This document shows, one piece after another, positions 43,020 to 54,459 of a DNA stretch of 64,000 bases. This DNA is from Marsupella aquatica (taxonomy: Eukaryota > Marchantiophyta): positions 13,888,001 to 13,952,000 of the forward strand of contig OZ316898.1 in assembly GCA_973895155.1 (NCBI GenBank), given 5' to 3'. Every line of letters begins with the position of its first letter. Positions within the stretch are counted from its first letter, which is position 1. A program made the position numbers and the translations under genes. The notes beneath the pieces are model-generated. The model was not told where the DNA came from and did not search any database. It saw only the letters and a list, made by a program, of their open reading frames with translations.

Positions 43020-44170
43020 ATGTCTTCATCTTCTGAGATCTCCACCACAGATTCTTCCTCCTCCGATGAAGATATACCACCTCCTCCTCAACCTCACACG
43101 ACTGCACCTCCTCCTCGTGGTCCACCCCGTCAGCTTTGCCAATGTGCCAAATGCGTGGGTCAGGTTTCCCAAAAGTCCTATATATGCACCCAGCATATTG
43201 AGAGATATGGACGTTACGGACGTCATACAACAGGGGCTTCCTCATCCCATGTGGTAAGTGTTTACGCCTTAGTTTCTACCCTATTTCCACATTGCAATGG
43301 TGAAGGTTTTTAATTTCACACCTCTTGTTGTTTGTTTTGGTTTGGGTGGAATAGGTATCTAGTAGGCCTAGACCTGCGGCATCAGCACCTTATGTCCCAT
43401 CACAAGGTGTTCTAGATGCTATAGGCAATGCATTCTCACAAGCCTTGGGTCTAGCAACAGCCCCCTCCAGTCCTAGGGCAGTTGGGGGTGAGCCTGTTGT
43501 CCCAAGAGGGAGAAAGCGTTCCAAGAGACGGCCCCGAGGGGATACTGATTTGTACAAGGCAGTGGTTACCGGTAGGTGGGGTGATTGTGAGTTTACTGGC
43601 AGATGTGTTCCTATCATCAAGGACTGGGATCCCCAGACTCTTGGTTTGCCACAAGAGCTTTCCTATGGTGAGGAGGTAGAGGTTTGGGGAAGACGTTGGG
43701 TTATCAAACCTTCCACACTTGGGGATAGACATGGCTATGGAGTTTTTGCTTGTGAAGACATCATTGTGGATACCGAGAGTGGTAGTGGTGGACGCGGTCG
43801 AGAAGGACCTACGTTGTTTCCTTATGGTGGACCCATCTACAAGAGAAGACATTGGAACATGATCCTTGCACAACATCCTGAGTGGAAGACTTATGCCTTG
43901 GAGTTAGATACTTTTGATGGAAACACTAGGAGGTATAGTGAGCAGCGGGTGATAGATGGGGACCCCATACGAACTGGGAATATAGCTGGTTTCATAAACA
44001 GTACTGTGGGGACTCGCCCCAAGCGTAGGCAAAATTGTGAGTGGGTTTTCATTGAGGGTCCTCCACCAGCCCCTTATGGCCAGACATATCATCATGACCA
44101 TTGTCTGGTTGTAGCTACTAGGACCATTCACTCAGGTGATGAGTTGTTTACTCACTATGTGTGGGATTAG
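43020..44170 (+). CDS. SET-domain protein (putative lysine methyltransferase) within the CACTA element
   Basis: Exon 43020-43253, intron 43254-43354 (GTAAGTG..AATAG), exon 43355-44170; 350 residues with no internal stop. The N-terminus is Ser/Asp-rich, then Pro-rich, with CQCAKCVGQ. The SET domain spans about residues 175-345: DRHGYGVFACEDI, then GNIAGFINSTVG with NCEWVF, and CLVVATRTIHSGDELFTHYVWD at the end. These match the SET order GxGvfA, R(F/G)xNHSC, NC and GEELxxDY. Histidine of NHSC is replaced (FINS), so activity is uncertain. SET enzymes methylate lysines of histones or other proteins. It lies 165 bases before TNP2 in the same direction. The intact frame contrasts with the decayed neighbours. 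Confidence 0.75.
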
Positions 44171-44334
44171 AAAATGACCATACACATGGCGTTTGGCCAC
44201 ATTTTGTATTTACACCAGTACCGATATTATTTCATGTTTGCACACCCCCATATATTCTTCTACATGTTGTAACTATTTGCTTTGTAACTTTCAATTGTTT
44301 GCATTGTTTTTAGAATGTGCGACCCTCTCAAAAT

Positions 44335-47300
44335 ATGTTACCGCGGAGATTGAGAGGAGCATATCGGGAAATGGGTATGCCGGAAGAAGGACAAGGCTCT
44401 GAGGCACATTCCTCATCAAGTGACAGTGGAAGCAACAACCCTGATCGCAATGTACCCAGAACATATGAACAGGTTATTGATGACCAAGATAGAGCCATGG
44501 ATGATTTTATGGTTGATTGGTTTGGTGTCGACGTCCCTGGTGATGATGCTGAGGTGTCTGCTGATCAAGGAGGTTATGTGCCCCCCAATGATCCACGACC
44601 AAGACATACCCCCGAGGGACAGCGCCAATGGGAGGAAGCAGAGGAACATGCCCGAACTCCTATCTATGAGGGTGCTCGTTTGAATCGTCTTTCTGCTATC
44701 TTGGGGTTGATGAATCTACAGGCCAAACACAAGGCAAGCAATGCCTTGTTATCTGATATGTTTGCACTTTGCCATGACCTTATGTTACCTTCTGGCAATG
44801 TGTTTCCAGGAACTTGGAAGGAGGCCAAGCGTGTTCTCTCATCAATTGGCATGGAATATCATATCATTCATGCATGTGTGAATGATTGCATGTTATTTCA
44901 TGGGGCCGATGAGAAGAAGACACAGTGTACTGAATGTCATGAGCCACGGTATGACCCCAACATGATTACAAAGAAGGTGCCAAGAAAAGTTGTTCATTGG
45001 TTTCCCATCATTCCTTGGTTGTTGCACATGTACAGGTGTTCTGATTTGGCAGAGTTGATGGTATGGCATAAGACTCATCGATCAGAGCCTGGTGTTATGC
45101 GGTTGCCAATTGACTCTCCTGCAGTCAAACATATTGAGGAAACATGGCCAGACTTTGCACATGATCCTCGTCATGTGAGGTTGGGATTGGCATCTGATGG
45201 GGTTAGTCCTCATGCCCTTGGAGGCAAGGGAAGACCTACATCAGTTTGGCCTGTGGTTGTGATGAATTACAACCTTCCACCATGGCTATCCATGAAGAAG
45301 GGGTTCCTCTTGCTGTCTTTGATTATTCCAGGTCCAAAAAAGGTGAAGAACTTTGACACTTATTTGGCACTATTGATTGGAGAACTCCAAAAACTATGGG
45401 GTGGAGTGTGGGCATATGATGGCAGGAAAAATACAGGAGGCATTCCACGTGTATTTAAATTGAGAGGGGTAGTTTGTTGGACAATGCATGACTATCCTGG
45501 TAAGATGACTTTTTGACCATATGCCACCCTTCTTTGATATGCTCTTTAATATACTTGTTTGTCATGTGACAACCCTAACATTTAGTCTGGTTTTATTTTT
45601 GGTGTAACCAGGGTTTGGCTTTGTCTCTGGATTGCAAACTCAGGGGTACAAAGCTTGCTCCACCTATGGTCCACAATTGCAAGATATGACAATTTGGTCC
45701 CCATGGCTTAGGAAGATTGTTTACATTGGGCATACAAAGTTTCTTCCAATGGGGCATGAGATGAGGTCTGACCCACTTTTATTTTCCTCCTTTGACATGC
45801 CCCTTGGTGATATGCGGGAAATTCCGGAACCAACAACTTTTGGGCATTGGAAGTCACTAGCTGATAGGGTGGCAGACCCTGATGATCCCCTCACCTTTGA
45901 TGGTACTGGGTTGACGAGGTGGAGTATACTAGCCAGTTTGCCCTATTGGTCAGAGTTGAAGATCCGCCATCTTTTAGACCCCATGCACATAGAGGGAAAT
46001 GTGGGGAAGGCGTTGATAGCTCATTTTTATGGGGAGAAGGACACTAACTTCAGGGAGGCATGTGAAGAGTTGGAAATGCATCCAGATGTATGGGTACAAG
46101 TTGATCCTGCCACAGGTTTGGAACATCGTCCTTCTGCTCGTTGGGTGCTTAGTGTTGGCCAAAGACGTGAATTCCGGAATCGTATAGGGGAGATGCGGTT
46201 TCCTACAGGCTATGGTGCCAATTTGAGGAAAGCTTTTGGGATGGAGGACAATCACAAATGGCCACGGTATCTCAAGACACATGACTATCACTGCTTATTG
46301 CAGCATATATTGCCAGTGGCAATTATAGGGTTGGGGATCAAAGAAGTGCAAGATGCCATTTGGTCATTGGGTCGTTTGTTGAGATGGATATGCTCAAAGG
46401 AGATATATGTGGAAGAGATTCCTGGAATGGAGGTATTGGCAGCTGAGGTGGTTTGCAAGTTGGAGAAGGCCCTCCCTCCTTCCTTCTTTAATTGTCAGGT
46501 TCATTTACTTGTGCATCTTGTGAGGGAGGTTGCCATTGCTGGTCCAGTTCATTGTCGATGGATGTACTAGCTTGAGCGTTACATGTCAGTCTTGAAGGCT
46601 TATGTACGTAACCGTGCACGAGTGGAGGGAAATATAGTACAGGATACTTGGCTGCAGAGAGCATGTTTTATTGTAGTAACATCTTGGCCACCATTGATCG
46701 GACTTTACCACGTACTTGGATGGAGGAGAGGCAAGAGGAGGAGGACCGTTTAACAGGAGCAACAAAAACACGCATGCTTACATCAACAGAGTGGACACAG
46801 TTGAATACATTCATGTTGAGTAATAGCAATGTCATGGATGAATGGAGGGAGTTTTATGACAATGCCAAAAGAATGAGTCAAAGGGCAAGGATTTTTCCTA
46901 AGTTGCATGAGTTTATGAAGGAAAAGTTGGTTGAGTTGGATGGCATTTTGGCACAAGGAGGAGATGTCTCACAGTTTCCTACTATGACAAATGACATTCG
47001 GACCATTGTTCATGGCCCTTTGAGAGTGGTAACATCCAAGACGGCCATGTGGACCCAAGGGAGACACTTCAGGTTTCACTAGTTCCTAACCTTGTTTTCC
47101 ATATTCATGTACTACTACTTAAGATATAGTAATCATTTTACTTAAGATAAGTGTGTTTTTCTCTTTTGGTATGAAAGGTTCCTCATAACATGATTAGTGT
47201 TTTTTGTGTAGTAGTAACAATATATGGGTCTTGTTAATTTCAGGATTTCTTCCCTTGATGAGAAGAGGGCTCGTACTTTTGATTGTGGAGTTCAAGGGCA

Positions 47301-47729
47301 GTTTTGTCAGGACTCCCGGAGTAGCCGACATGACAGGAACATTGTTCGTGATGTTGTGCCACACTATGGGAAGATAGAGGAGATTTGGTGGTCTCATATG
47401 ACAACCAATCTAAGTTTGAGGAGTATGTCTTCAAGTGCAAGTGGTTCAAAGTGAACCTTGTTGGTAATAATCGCACTGTACTCCAAGATGAGAGTGGGTT
47501 TACACGGTTGAGGACAAGTGCCACTAGTTTTCAAGCATCTCATTGGCAAACGTCAGAGCCATTTACTTTCCCATCTCACTTGGAGCAATGTTTCTACGTT
47601 CCATACCCCTTAGACCCAGAGTGGTCACTTGTCATCACATATGTGCCACGGTCTCGTTCCATTGTTTCAGACAAGCCAGACACTATTTTTGTGTCAGATG
47701 TAGAGGACATTGAAGGTGACCAAGTGTGA
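44335..47729 (+). pseudogene. TNP2 transposase of the CACTA element
   Basis: Exon 44335-45499, intron 45500-45611, exon 45612-47072, intron 47073-47243, exon 47244-47729. The first exon has the TNP2 block ACVNDCMLFHGADEKKTQCT and ECHEPRY; next are VHWFPIIPWLLHMYRCSDLA and PGPKKVKNFDTYL, with MHDYPG at the exon end, all typical of Transposase_21. The second exon has LLDPMHIEGNVGKALI and DUF4218-like VHLLVHLVREV and LERYMSVLKAYVRN. The last exon has the DUF4216 FKCKWFKV. TAG at 46568-46570, a one-base loss near 46640 and another near 47387 break the frame. DDE transposase cutting the CACTA ends. Confidence 0.88.
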
Positions 47730-48129
47730 GAGACACTTATGGATATTTAAACCAAAAATCTATATCATGGATTGTTCATGTTGTTTCTTAATTAATATTT
47801 CATACACCATTAGTGTGGTAGGTATTTTCATTTTGGTCTCCTACTTTCAAAAGAGGTCATGCATATAAGTGACATGGGTACTCCCTCCCTTATCCCTCCT
47901 CCCTCTTTGAACCCAAACTCTCCTTCCTCTTCCAAAAACTCCATAGCTTTTTCTCCTCCCTCCCTCTTCGCTAAAGTCTCTCCTATTTTTAGTAAACCCT
48001 CTTTGGACTCCCTTCTTCCTCCGTCCCTCATCCACCTTCCAACTCCCTTCCTCCCTCTTTCACCTTTCACCTCCCTCCCTCCTCCTCCCCCATTCAAACT
48101 CTAACCTAGATGCACACACAAGTCTAACA
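47730..48129. other. Gap after TNP2
   Basis: About 400 bases, with a pyrimidine-rich CTCCCTCC/CTTCC tract at 47880-48090. No gene seen. Confidence 0.5.
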
Positions 48130-48610
48130 TAAACGTTTGCGAACTGTTTGCGAAACTAAACAAATCCCAACCAAATCGCAATTCTGCCATTTAAACCGTT
48201 TCTCAATTATTCCATACTATATGCTTCACTATTTTGCGATATCCAGACCATCCCACCTTTACCATCCATATCATTTCGCACATTTGCCATACAAACCCAT
48301 CGCAAATTGTTTGAAGCTAACCTTTTCGCAAACATCCTCCAATCCTAATTGTTTCGCATCATTAATGTTACCGTGGTTTTGGACTTTCGGAGCGGTCGCG
48401 GAGCCTTCGTAATGTGTTTTGTAATCTCTGTAGTTTCGCAAACTATTGTGATACAATAAAGTTCGCAAAATGTTTATGATGCAAATCGCATGGAAGACCA
48501 AAGTTGCGATACCACAAGTATCGCAAATTGCGATGCGTATTGAGTCATCAATGGTTTGAAGCATCTGGAATCGCAAACGTGTGTCCGGACTCAAATGAGC
48601 TTCGCAAAAG
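48130..48610. repeat. TTCGCAA/TTGCGAA subterminal array, right
   Basis: About 17 copies of TCGCAA/TTGCGA variants in both orientations, the mirror of 38960-39375. Confidence 0.85.
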
Positions 48611-48632
48611 GGAAAAATATGTTGTAGTGGTT

Positions 48633-50544
48633 CAAGCAATCATTCTTGAAGGAGTTCCGATCTATTGGAGTGGAAGCCACATCCCTATTGAAGGTGGGTC
48701 AACTTAGAATGAAGAAGAAAGAGTCGTTGCAGAGGTTCTTGCAAAGATTCCAGAAGCTAGTACGGCGGATACAAGCCCGTACCGATGATGCTATGCGCCA
48801 AGCATAGTTTGTAGCTGCCCTACCAAGCAAGATGGGGTTCTTTGTACGTCAAGCCAAGCCAACCACCTTGGCTGAGGCTATTGCGGCAGCAGAGTCATAC
48901 ACTGCCACCGACGCCACAAGCAAGCACTGCCAAAGAAAGAAGTTGAAGCCTGTGGACAGTTCCTCTAGTGAGGAGTCAAGTGAATCCAAGTTGGATGGTA
49001 GTGATGAATCCGAGGACTCTGAGAGCACTACGGAGTCAGACACTACGGGGTCAGAAGCTGAGAAGCGAAAGAAGAGGAAGAAGAAGTTGTCCAAGAAGGC
49101 CAAGAAGTCGTCTCATCGAGAAGTGGTGCTACCCATGGTGGCAGTAACACCATTGTCTATGGCAAGACGACTCAAGGAGCAAGAGGCCAGGTACGATGAG
49201 TTGACAGAGCAAATGAAAGCATTGAAGGTGCACTTTGCAGGTCTCAAGCCAGAGAGGAGAAAGGTTCCAGTGGAGAGAGCCAACGTGTGGTGCACCAAGT
49301 GCATGAAGTTTGGTCATGCCCCGAAGGAGTGTCCAACGGGAGAACCAGCCAAGGTTTTCCAAGTACGGGAGGATGACGTTGAGGGAGCAAGCTACTCAAA
49401 CCCTTCTTATGCAGCGGAAGGACCAGTAGAGTACTTCATGGAGGAGCCACCAGAGGCCAATGTATATAGTGTTCATGGGAGCATTCATGGGATCTCAACT
49501 AACGCTGGAGCACCCCCATATGCCAACTATTCCAACACTACTCCCGGGAATAGACCACCGTATCCGGGGGTAAGAAAGATCCCTATTTGTTACAATTGTA
49601 GAGTGGCTGGCCACTACGCTAACGTGTGCCTAGAGCCCACACGTCAAGGGAATGGAGATTTTGCCCGGTTGTGTCAATTGTGCAAGGGGGAGGGACATCT
49701 TGCACCACACTGTCCAACCTTGGAAGCAATCAAGGCTCAACAAGCTGGAGGACCGGAGAAGAAGGGACCACCACCCCCACTCAAAGAAACTAACGTCAAC
49801 TTTCTTGCCACGGAAGCGGTTGACCCGCTTGAGTTCACCCCTACAAAGGAGTTGGTCACAAAACTGGAAGAGCCCGTAGTGGACGTTCCCAAGCAGAGGC
49901 TGGTCACCATCAAGGAGGAGTTAGTACCATCAGTCGTTGTAGTATCTCCAGTTGTGGAGGCACCTTTGGTGGTCGTTGTCACTTCAGAAGTTGTTGAGCA
50001 CACACGGTCCCCAAGTCATGAGTGGACTCACGCTGAAAATTTTCCGGAGGTGGACAGTGATGATGAGAGGAGACACTACTCTTGTTACCGGGTCTCCACT
50101 CGGTCTGGGAAAAAGAAGGACAAGTCCGAACTCAAGCAAAAGTACAAGGAAGTGCATCAAGCTTCCACATCGGGCACCTCACACGAACCTGAGATGCCAC
50201 CCATGGAAGATAGCGACTTTGATCGGGAAAATCCCAAGTTGTTCAGATACCCAAAGGTGGGAGAAGAGGTACGCAAGTAGCTGGAGGAGCTAGAAGCACA
50301 AGCCATGCAAGCGGCCATTGACAAAGACCTAGAGGAGGCAAAGGCCAGAAAGAAAGCAGAGGAGAAGGTTGTTCGTTGGAAACCAGGAGAGGAGGTCATC
50401 CCACCCATACCTCCTGCAACTGCATACAACATTGCTCAAGATATTCTGGATTGTCCAGTTAGTGCCACGATTGGGCAACTGCTACGTGATAGCTCCCTCT
50501 ACCGCCGCCAAGTCCAAGGAGATTCTTATGAGGAGGAGACGTAG
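48633..50544 (+). pseudogene. gag: gag, C-terminal part with three CCHC zinc knuckles
   Basis: Continues gag after the CACTA element: KQSFLKEF and LQRFLQRFQKLVRRIQAR, then TAG at 48805-48807 (fits CAG), FVAALPSKMGFFVRQAKP and AAAESYTA. A Ser/Glu/Lys stretch precedes three CX2CX4HX4C knuckles: CTKCMKFGHAPKEC, CYNCRVAGHYANVC and CQLCKGEGHLAPHC. TAG at 50278-50280 is followed in frame by a coiled stretch to 50544. Three knuckles is more than the one or two usual in Ty3 Gag. Knuckles bind the genomic RNA. Confidence 0.85.
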
Positions 50545-50944
50545 AAGAAGGTTACCCAAAGTTGGGGCTGACCCCATACAAGTCAATTGGGTCACGGAGG
50601 ATTTGGGTGCCCCAGAACTCACGGTGGACATCAACGGATGTGCGATACGGTTTGTACCGGTTGATGGGGGCTCAGGAGTCAACATTATGACTGAGGAGAC
50701 AACAAACCAGTTGGGGTATACGGAGTTAGAGCCACCGGCACGTGCCATGAGGCTGGCTGATGGGGCACGGGTGGTGCCGTTGGGGTGTCTCACCAAGATT
50801 CCAACAATGATTGGGGGACAATCTTTTCCCCTCAACTATTTGGTGATGCGACCCGTTTGGCCATACAGTTTTCCCATCTTAATTGGCAGGCCATGGTTGT
50901 ATGTGGCCAAAGTGACCAGCGATTGGGGCAAACGGCAGTTTTAG
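50545..50944 (+). pseudogene. pol: retroviral-type aspartic protease
   Basis: Frame of 50569-50944, one base shifted from gag. VPVDGGSGVNIMTEET is the D-(T/G)-G-(A/S) active-site loop in the DGG form common in plant Tat/Athila proteases; ILIGRPWLY is the conserved flap-end block. It would cleave the Gag-Pol polyprotein. A stop at 50942-50944 ends the frame; the linker to reverse transcriptase is in yet another frame. Confidence 0.8.
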
Positions 50945-52295
50945 GTTTGGAGCCCCCACTATTATCATTCCCTGGTCAGCGGAGTCACCTCAAGGGGAGA
51001 CTACCTCTATGGAAGAGCAATATGATTCAGAGGTCACCTCAGATGAGGACGAGGACGAAGTATACATGGTTGATTTCTCATCTGACGGAAGTAGATGTCT
51101 TTGGACCACAAGCTGCTACCATTGAGGAGGGAGTTGCGGAAGCACCACGTGGCCAAAGTTGTGTTGTGCAGAGGAAAACCAGGGAAGAACCACTTGCACC
51201 ACCAGTGGCCCAGCTTGTTGATACTGAGGAGGAGGAACGAACGAGTGAGGAGGGACAGGAAGCTCAAGCCATCCTGTTTGACGATGAACGGAGGGAGGAG
51301 TGGTTGAATAACCTCTTGGATGAAGAATTTAGAGAGGAGCTACTGTCACATTACAAAGAATCTGACGTGGAAGAAATGATGGCCCATGTGACAAAGGACC
51401 CACCCCCAACTCAGCCAGGCCAGCAGGATAGTGATGCACCGGTGTATGGAGGAATGCGACTAGCACGGTTGGAGGAGACCTTTGATGAGGAGACACGTAA
51501 CAAGCTGGACATGATCAGGCCGGAGCAGTACACCAAGGTGGAGGTGGGTGAAGGCAAGACACTCAACATTGGTAGCAAGCTGGATGCTACCGACGGAGCA
51601 ACGCACTATTCAAGAGTTGTTAAAAGAGTACCAAGACGTATTTGCATGGAGCCACCAAGATTTGAAGGGGGTGCCACCTGAGTTTGGTGAGCACAACATT
51701 GACTTGATGTCGGGAGCGTGGCCTGTGAGGCAACGCCAATACCGTCTCAACCCCAAGTACTCACTCATGGTGAAGGAGGAGATTGACCGTCTATTGGATG
51801 CAGGATTCATTTATCCGGTCATGCATAGTGAATGGGTATCACCCATCGTGATTGTGCCCAAGAAGAAGGGGCCAGACGGTAAGGTGAAGATACGGGTGTG
51901 CCAAGATTTTTGGAAGCTAAATGACGCCACCAAGAAGGATCACTACCCGCTGCCGTTCATTGATATCGTGTTGGATATGGTGGCCGGTTGGGAGATTTAC
52001 AGCTTCCTGGATGGTTACTCTGGATACAATCAAATTTGGATACGGGAGGAGGATCAATTACTCAAGACGGCTTTCACCACGGAGTGGGGAATTTTTGCAT
52101 TCCGTAGAATGCCTTTTGGGTTGTGCAATGCCCCTGGCATGTTTCAGCGACTCATGATGAATATATTTCATGACTTTTTGCGGAGGTTCTTGGAAATCTT
52201 TATTGACGACTTTGCTGTCTACGGCAAACGAATCAAGCACCCTGAACACTTACGGTTGACTTTTCAGAGGTGCCGAGAGACTTGCTTGAAGCTAC
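50945..52295 (+). pseudogene. pol: linker and reverse transcriptase, 5' part
   Basis: The linker (about 51000-51600) is acidic. The RT frame (about 51600-52300) has EYQDVFAWSHQDLKGVPP, YRLNPKYSLMVKEEIDRLL, WVSPIVIVPKKKGPDGK and VKIRVCQDFWKLND, FLDGYSGYNQIWI, FAFRRMPFGLCNAP and the active site FIDDFAVY (YxDD form with Phe). DFWKLN in place of DYRKLN is an unusual change of the conserved Arg/Tyr. A frameshift near 51600 separates linker and RT. At 52296 a 1.9-kb insertion interrupts the frame. Confidence 0.88.
52291..52295. repeat. Target duplication of the 1.9-kb insertion, left
   Basis: GCTAC, identical to 54189-54193. Removing the insertion gives TGCTTGAAGCTACATCCTGA, which keeps the RT frame (CLKLHPEKCFFG). 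Confidence 0.85.
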
Positions 52296-52421
52296 TGTAA
52301 ACGATAAAAATTACACCGGCGATATTATAGTTTTTTTTAGGTTTAGAAGTGTCAACTAGAGGTCAACCAAGAGTATTTAGGAAGTAGTAAGCAAGGACCA
52401 GCGGTTATTCATTTTGTTGAG

Positions 52422-53027
52422 ATGACAGAAAGGCTAGAAGTAGGGGAGGCAACAATCATCTTGATTAACGGTCGTGTAGGAGTCGAGTTCTGCTATGAAG
52501 GCTGCGATGGCCTACTAGCAGATGGCAGAGTATGTGCCTTAGGCACAAGAGCTCGACAGAAAAGGCAAGGGGGGGCGGATATAGGAACCCCCGTTAGCAG
52601 GAATCGGTTAGCTCATGAGTGTAAGTCACTAGGCGAAGGAGTGCCTATGTTCATGTTCACTATTCGGATCAAAGAAGGAAGCTGTCGTGTATGGGATGCG
52701 GCTGGGCAACAATTGTTCGGAATGAAGGGCGAAGAGTTCCGCCAACGATTCATCACCGGCGAGGCCATCGAGGAACTCTGCAGAAAGGTCATGCGGAAGA
52801 AATGGAATCTACTGCTAAGACGGGAGAACAGCCACGATCAGCGGATTACGTGGCGATTAATCACCGCCGAACAAGTAATCGTGGCCGGCGAACCGAGCAA
52901 CCCCAAGGAAGATGACAGAAGTCAAGAGGTCGAGGCACATATGGCAAGATTAACAATCGGGAGTTCGGAAGCTTCCGGATCAGGCGCAACCAAAGGGAAT
53001 CGAGGAGGCCGTTGCACAGTTCAGTAA
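52422..53027 (+). CDS. RPA1-like OB-fold protein fragment inside the 1.9-kb insertion
   Basis: A 201-codon frame with no stop. FCYEGCDGLLADGRVC and HECKSLGEG could supply the Cys set of the zinc ribbon of RPA large-subunit domain C. Next MFMFTIRIKEGSCRVWDAAG and QQLFGMKGEEFRQRF follow the family pattern (Yxxxxxixdxtgxxwvxxfxxxaexilgxxaxe), ending WRLITAEQV. Known: replication protein A binds single-stranded DNA; plant Helitrons also carry RPA-like genes. The ends here are not Helitron-like. The assignment is by pattern and could be wrong; the protein is also too short for a full RPA1. Confidence 0.45.
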   Translation: MTERLEVGEATIILINGRVGVEFCYEGCDGLLADGRVCALGTRARQKRQGGADIGTPVSRNRLAHECKSLGEGVPMFMFTIRIKEGSCRVWDAAGQQLFGMKGEEFRQRFITGEAIEELCRKVMRKKWNLLLRRENSHDQRITWRLITAEQVIVAGEPSNPKEDDRSQEVEAHMARLTIGSSEASGSGATKGNRGGRCTVQ

Positions 53028-53422
53028 CCAGGAAGACAAAACTTCTTGACATAGTAATCAGCAGTTCTTGGCTTCCACTCATTGTTCTGGTAGGCATTAG
53101 TTAGCGTTCTTGGTGAATGAGCGGAGGAGACCAAAGAGGAGGTGCGAGTCGCCCAACTGTAATTGGCGCACCCCAAGAAGTAGTAGAGGCCTCGGGCAAA
53201 GATAGACGCGGGGTAAAGGTATTTAGGGGCTTTGAAGTACTAGTCATAGTGTCACTTTTTGCTAGAAGTCTGGGGCAAGGTAGGGCTCCGCTCACCTTAG
53301 GAATGCTAGCAATTTTGTAATAGTGTCCCTACTCAGTTGAGTAGTCTTTGAGTATAAAGAGAGATTTTGGAATGAATGCAACAGAGTGAAGTCCGCACTT
53401 GAGCAGTGAATGAGAACGTTGA

Positions 53423-53429
<7 letters not shown>

Positions 53430-53471
<42 letters not shown>
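53430..53471. repeat. (GA)n microsatellite
   Basis: About 21 uninterrupted GA dinucleotides inside the 1.9-kb insertion. Confidence 0.95.
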
Positions 53472-53475
<4 letters not shown>

Positions 53476-53801
53476 AATTTGCCTTATGCAGCAAGTCGTT
53501 ACTCGTTAATCGCAACGATGAATGAATATCGTCTCATTGCGAACCAGAACCTTACGGGCCAGCGCCTCAAGGTATAGGTTGAACAGACAGCTAGTGAGAA
53601 GCGGTGTCTGGTTGGAGATAGTGTGTTTTGAAGGCGATACACTGGTCGTCATACACCTCCATCATACAAGGGTAAACGTGATATTGGGGTACTTGCTTAG
53701 GGTAACCCTGTCATAGTCACCCACACAATCCGGAAATCAATTGCTAGGCAGGCTGATTCAAAGGACAGCCGGACTTAATCAGGTCATGGCTACTAAAAAC
53801 C

Positions 53802-54122
53802 ATGAACGCAGACAACAGTGACGACAAGTCTTGCTCCTTCATTACCTTAAGATCACTGGAACTGTGGATCTGTTCTATCGGCACCCATCTTATTTCCCGT
53901 CAGTTACTATACGAGAACATTCCGATTTGCTTGATCACTTACCGCGAGTGGTGTGGGTTCATTGAGATTGTGTATAGAGAGGGGTTAGTGTTGGCCGAGG
54001 TTGAAGTGCCTAAGAAGTGGAAGATGGAACTCGACATTCAAGAGCACTTGGTCAGATTCACTTACGGGGACTGTGTCGAGATAGAAGGAGTGCCGCCTCT
54101 CGAAGGTCGGTTAATCGTTTAA
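53802..54122 (+). CDS. Unrecognised 107-codon frame at the end of the 1.9-kb insertion
   Basis: It reads LDIQEHLVRFTYGDCVEIEG near its C-terminus. I recognise no domain. It lies in the last 400 bases of the insertion and may be non-coding. Confidence 0.25.
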   Translation: MNADNSDDKSCSFITLRSLELWICSIGTHLISRQLLYENIPICLITYREWCGFIEIVYREGLVLAEVEVPKKWKMELDIQEHLVRFTYGDCVEIEGVPPLEGRLIV

Positions 54123-54193
54123 ACGAGATTACTGAGGAGAAGGTAGTTAAACGGCCATTAATCGCAAGGTCAAAGTTGGCGTTTAACAGCTAC

Positions 54194-54452
54194 ATCCTGA
54201 GAAATGCTTCTTCGGAATTGAGGAGGGGATACTATTGGGCCACAAGGTGTCTGCTCGTGGCATCGAGGTGGATCGTGAGAAGGTGGCAGTGTGGGTGGCG
54301 GTCTCCTTTCCAAGAAATGTGAAGGAGGTGCAAGGCTTCTTGGGGTGTGTTGGCTACTACCGACGCTTCATCAGGGACTTTGCCAAGGTAGCCATGCCAC
54401 TCACATCCATGTTGAAGAAGGGAAGTGAATTAGAACCTACTCCTTCCTGAAA
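54194..54452 (+). pseudogene. pol: reverse transcriptase, 3' part
   Basis: Resumes as HPEKCFFGIEEGILLGHKVS, then ARGIEVD and KEVQGFLGCVGYYRRFI, the typical Ty3 thumb and connection region. A frame change near 54440 precedes RNase H. Confidence 0.85.
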
Positions 54453-54459
54453 AGCTGCT

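Larger units (their letters stand above)
38942..48629 (+). mobile_element. CACTA element with TNP2, TnpA-like and SET-domain genes
   Basis: The left end reads CACTACAACA and the right end TGTTGTAGTG; GTT is duplicated at 38939-38941 and 48630-48632. Excising it makes the gag frame continuous (DWALF joined to KQSFLKEF). Length 9,688 bp. Contents: TnpA-like gene on minus (39592-41653), SET-domain gene (43020-44170) and TNP2 transposase (44335-47729), both on +. TTCGCAA/TTGCGAA words cover both subterminal regions. The 3-bp duplication and CACTA start are diagnostic of the En/Spm superfamily. Confidence 0.92.
52296..54188 (+). mobile_element. 1.9-kb TG..CA element inserted in reverse transcriptase
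   Basis: It begins TGTAAACG, ends CGTTTAACA and is flanked by a 5-bp duplication GCTAC (52291-52295, 54189-54193). TG..CA ends, a 5-bp duplication and the lack of internal pol genes suggest a solo LTR or a small non-autonomous retroelement. It contains a 200-codon open frame and a (GA)n run. No sister copy of its ends occurs in the window. Confidence 0.8.

Noticed and set aside
47859-48104. Pro/Ser/Leu frame after TNP2
   Set aside because: Low-complexity CT-rich DNA; no start context or homology.
52296-54188. Helitron, because of the RPA-like frame
   Set aside because: There is a 5-bp duplication and TG..CA ends; no TC start, CTRR end or 3' hairpin was found.
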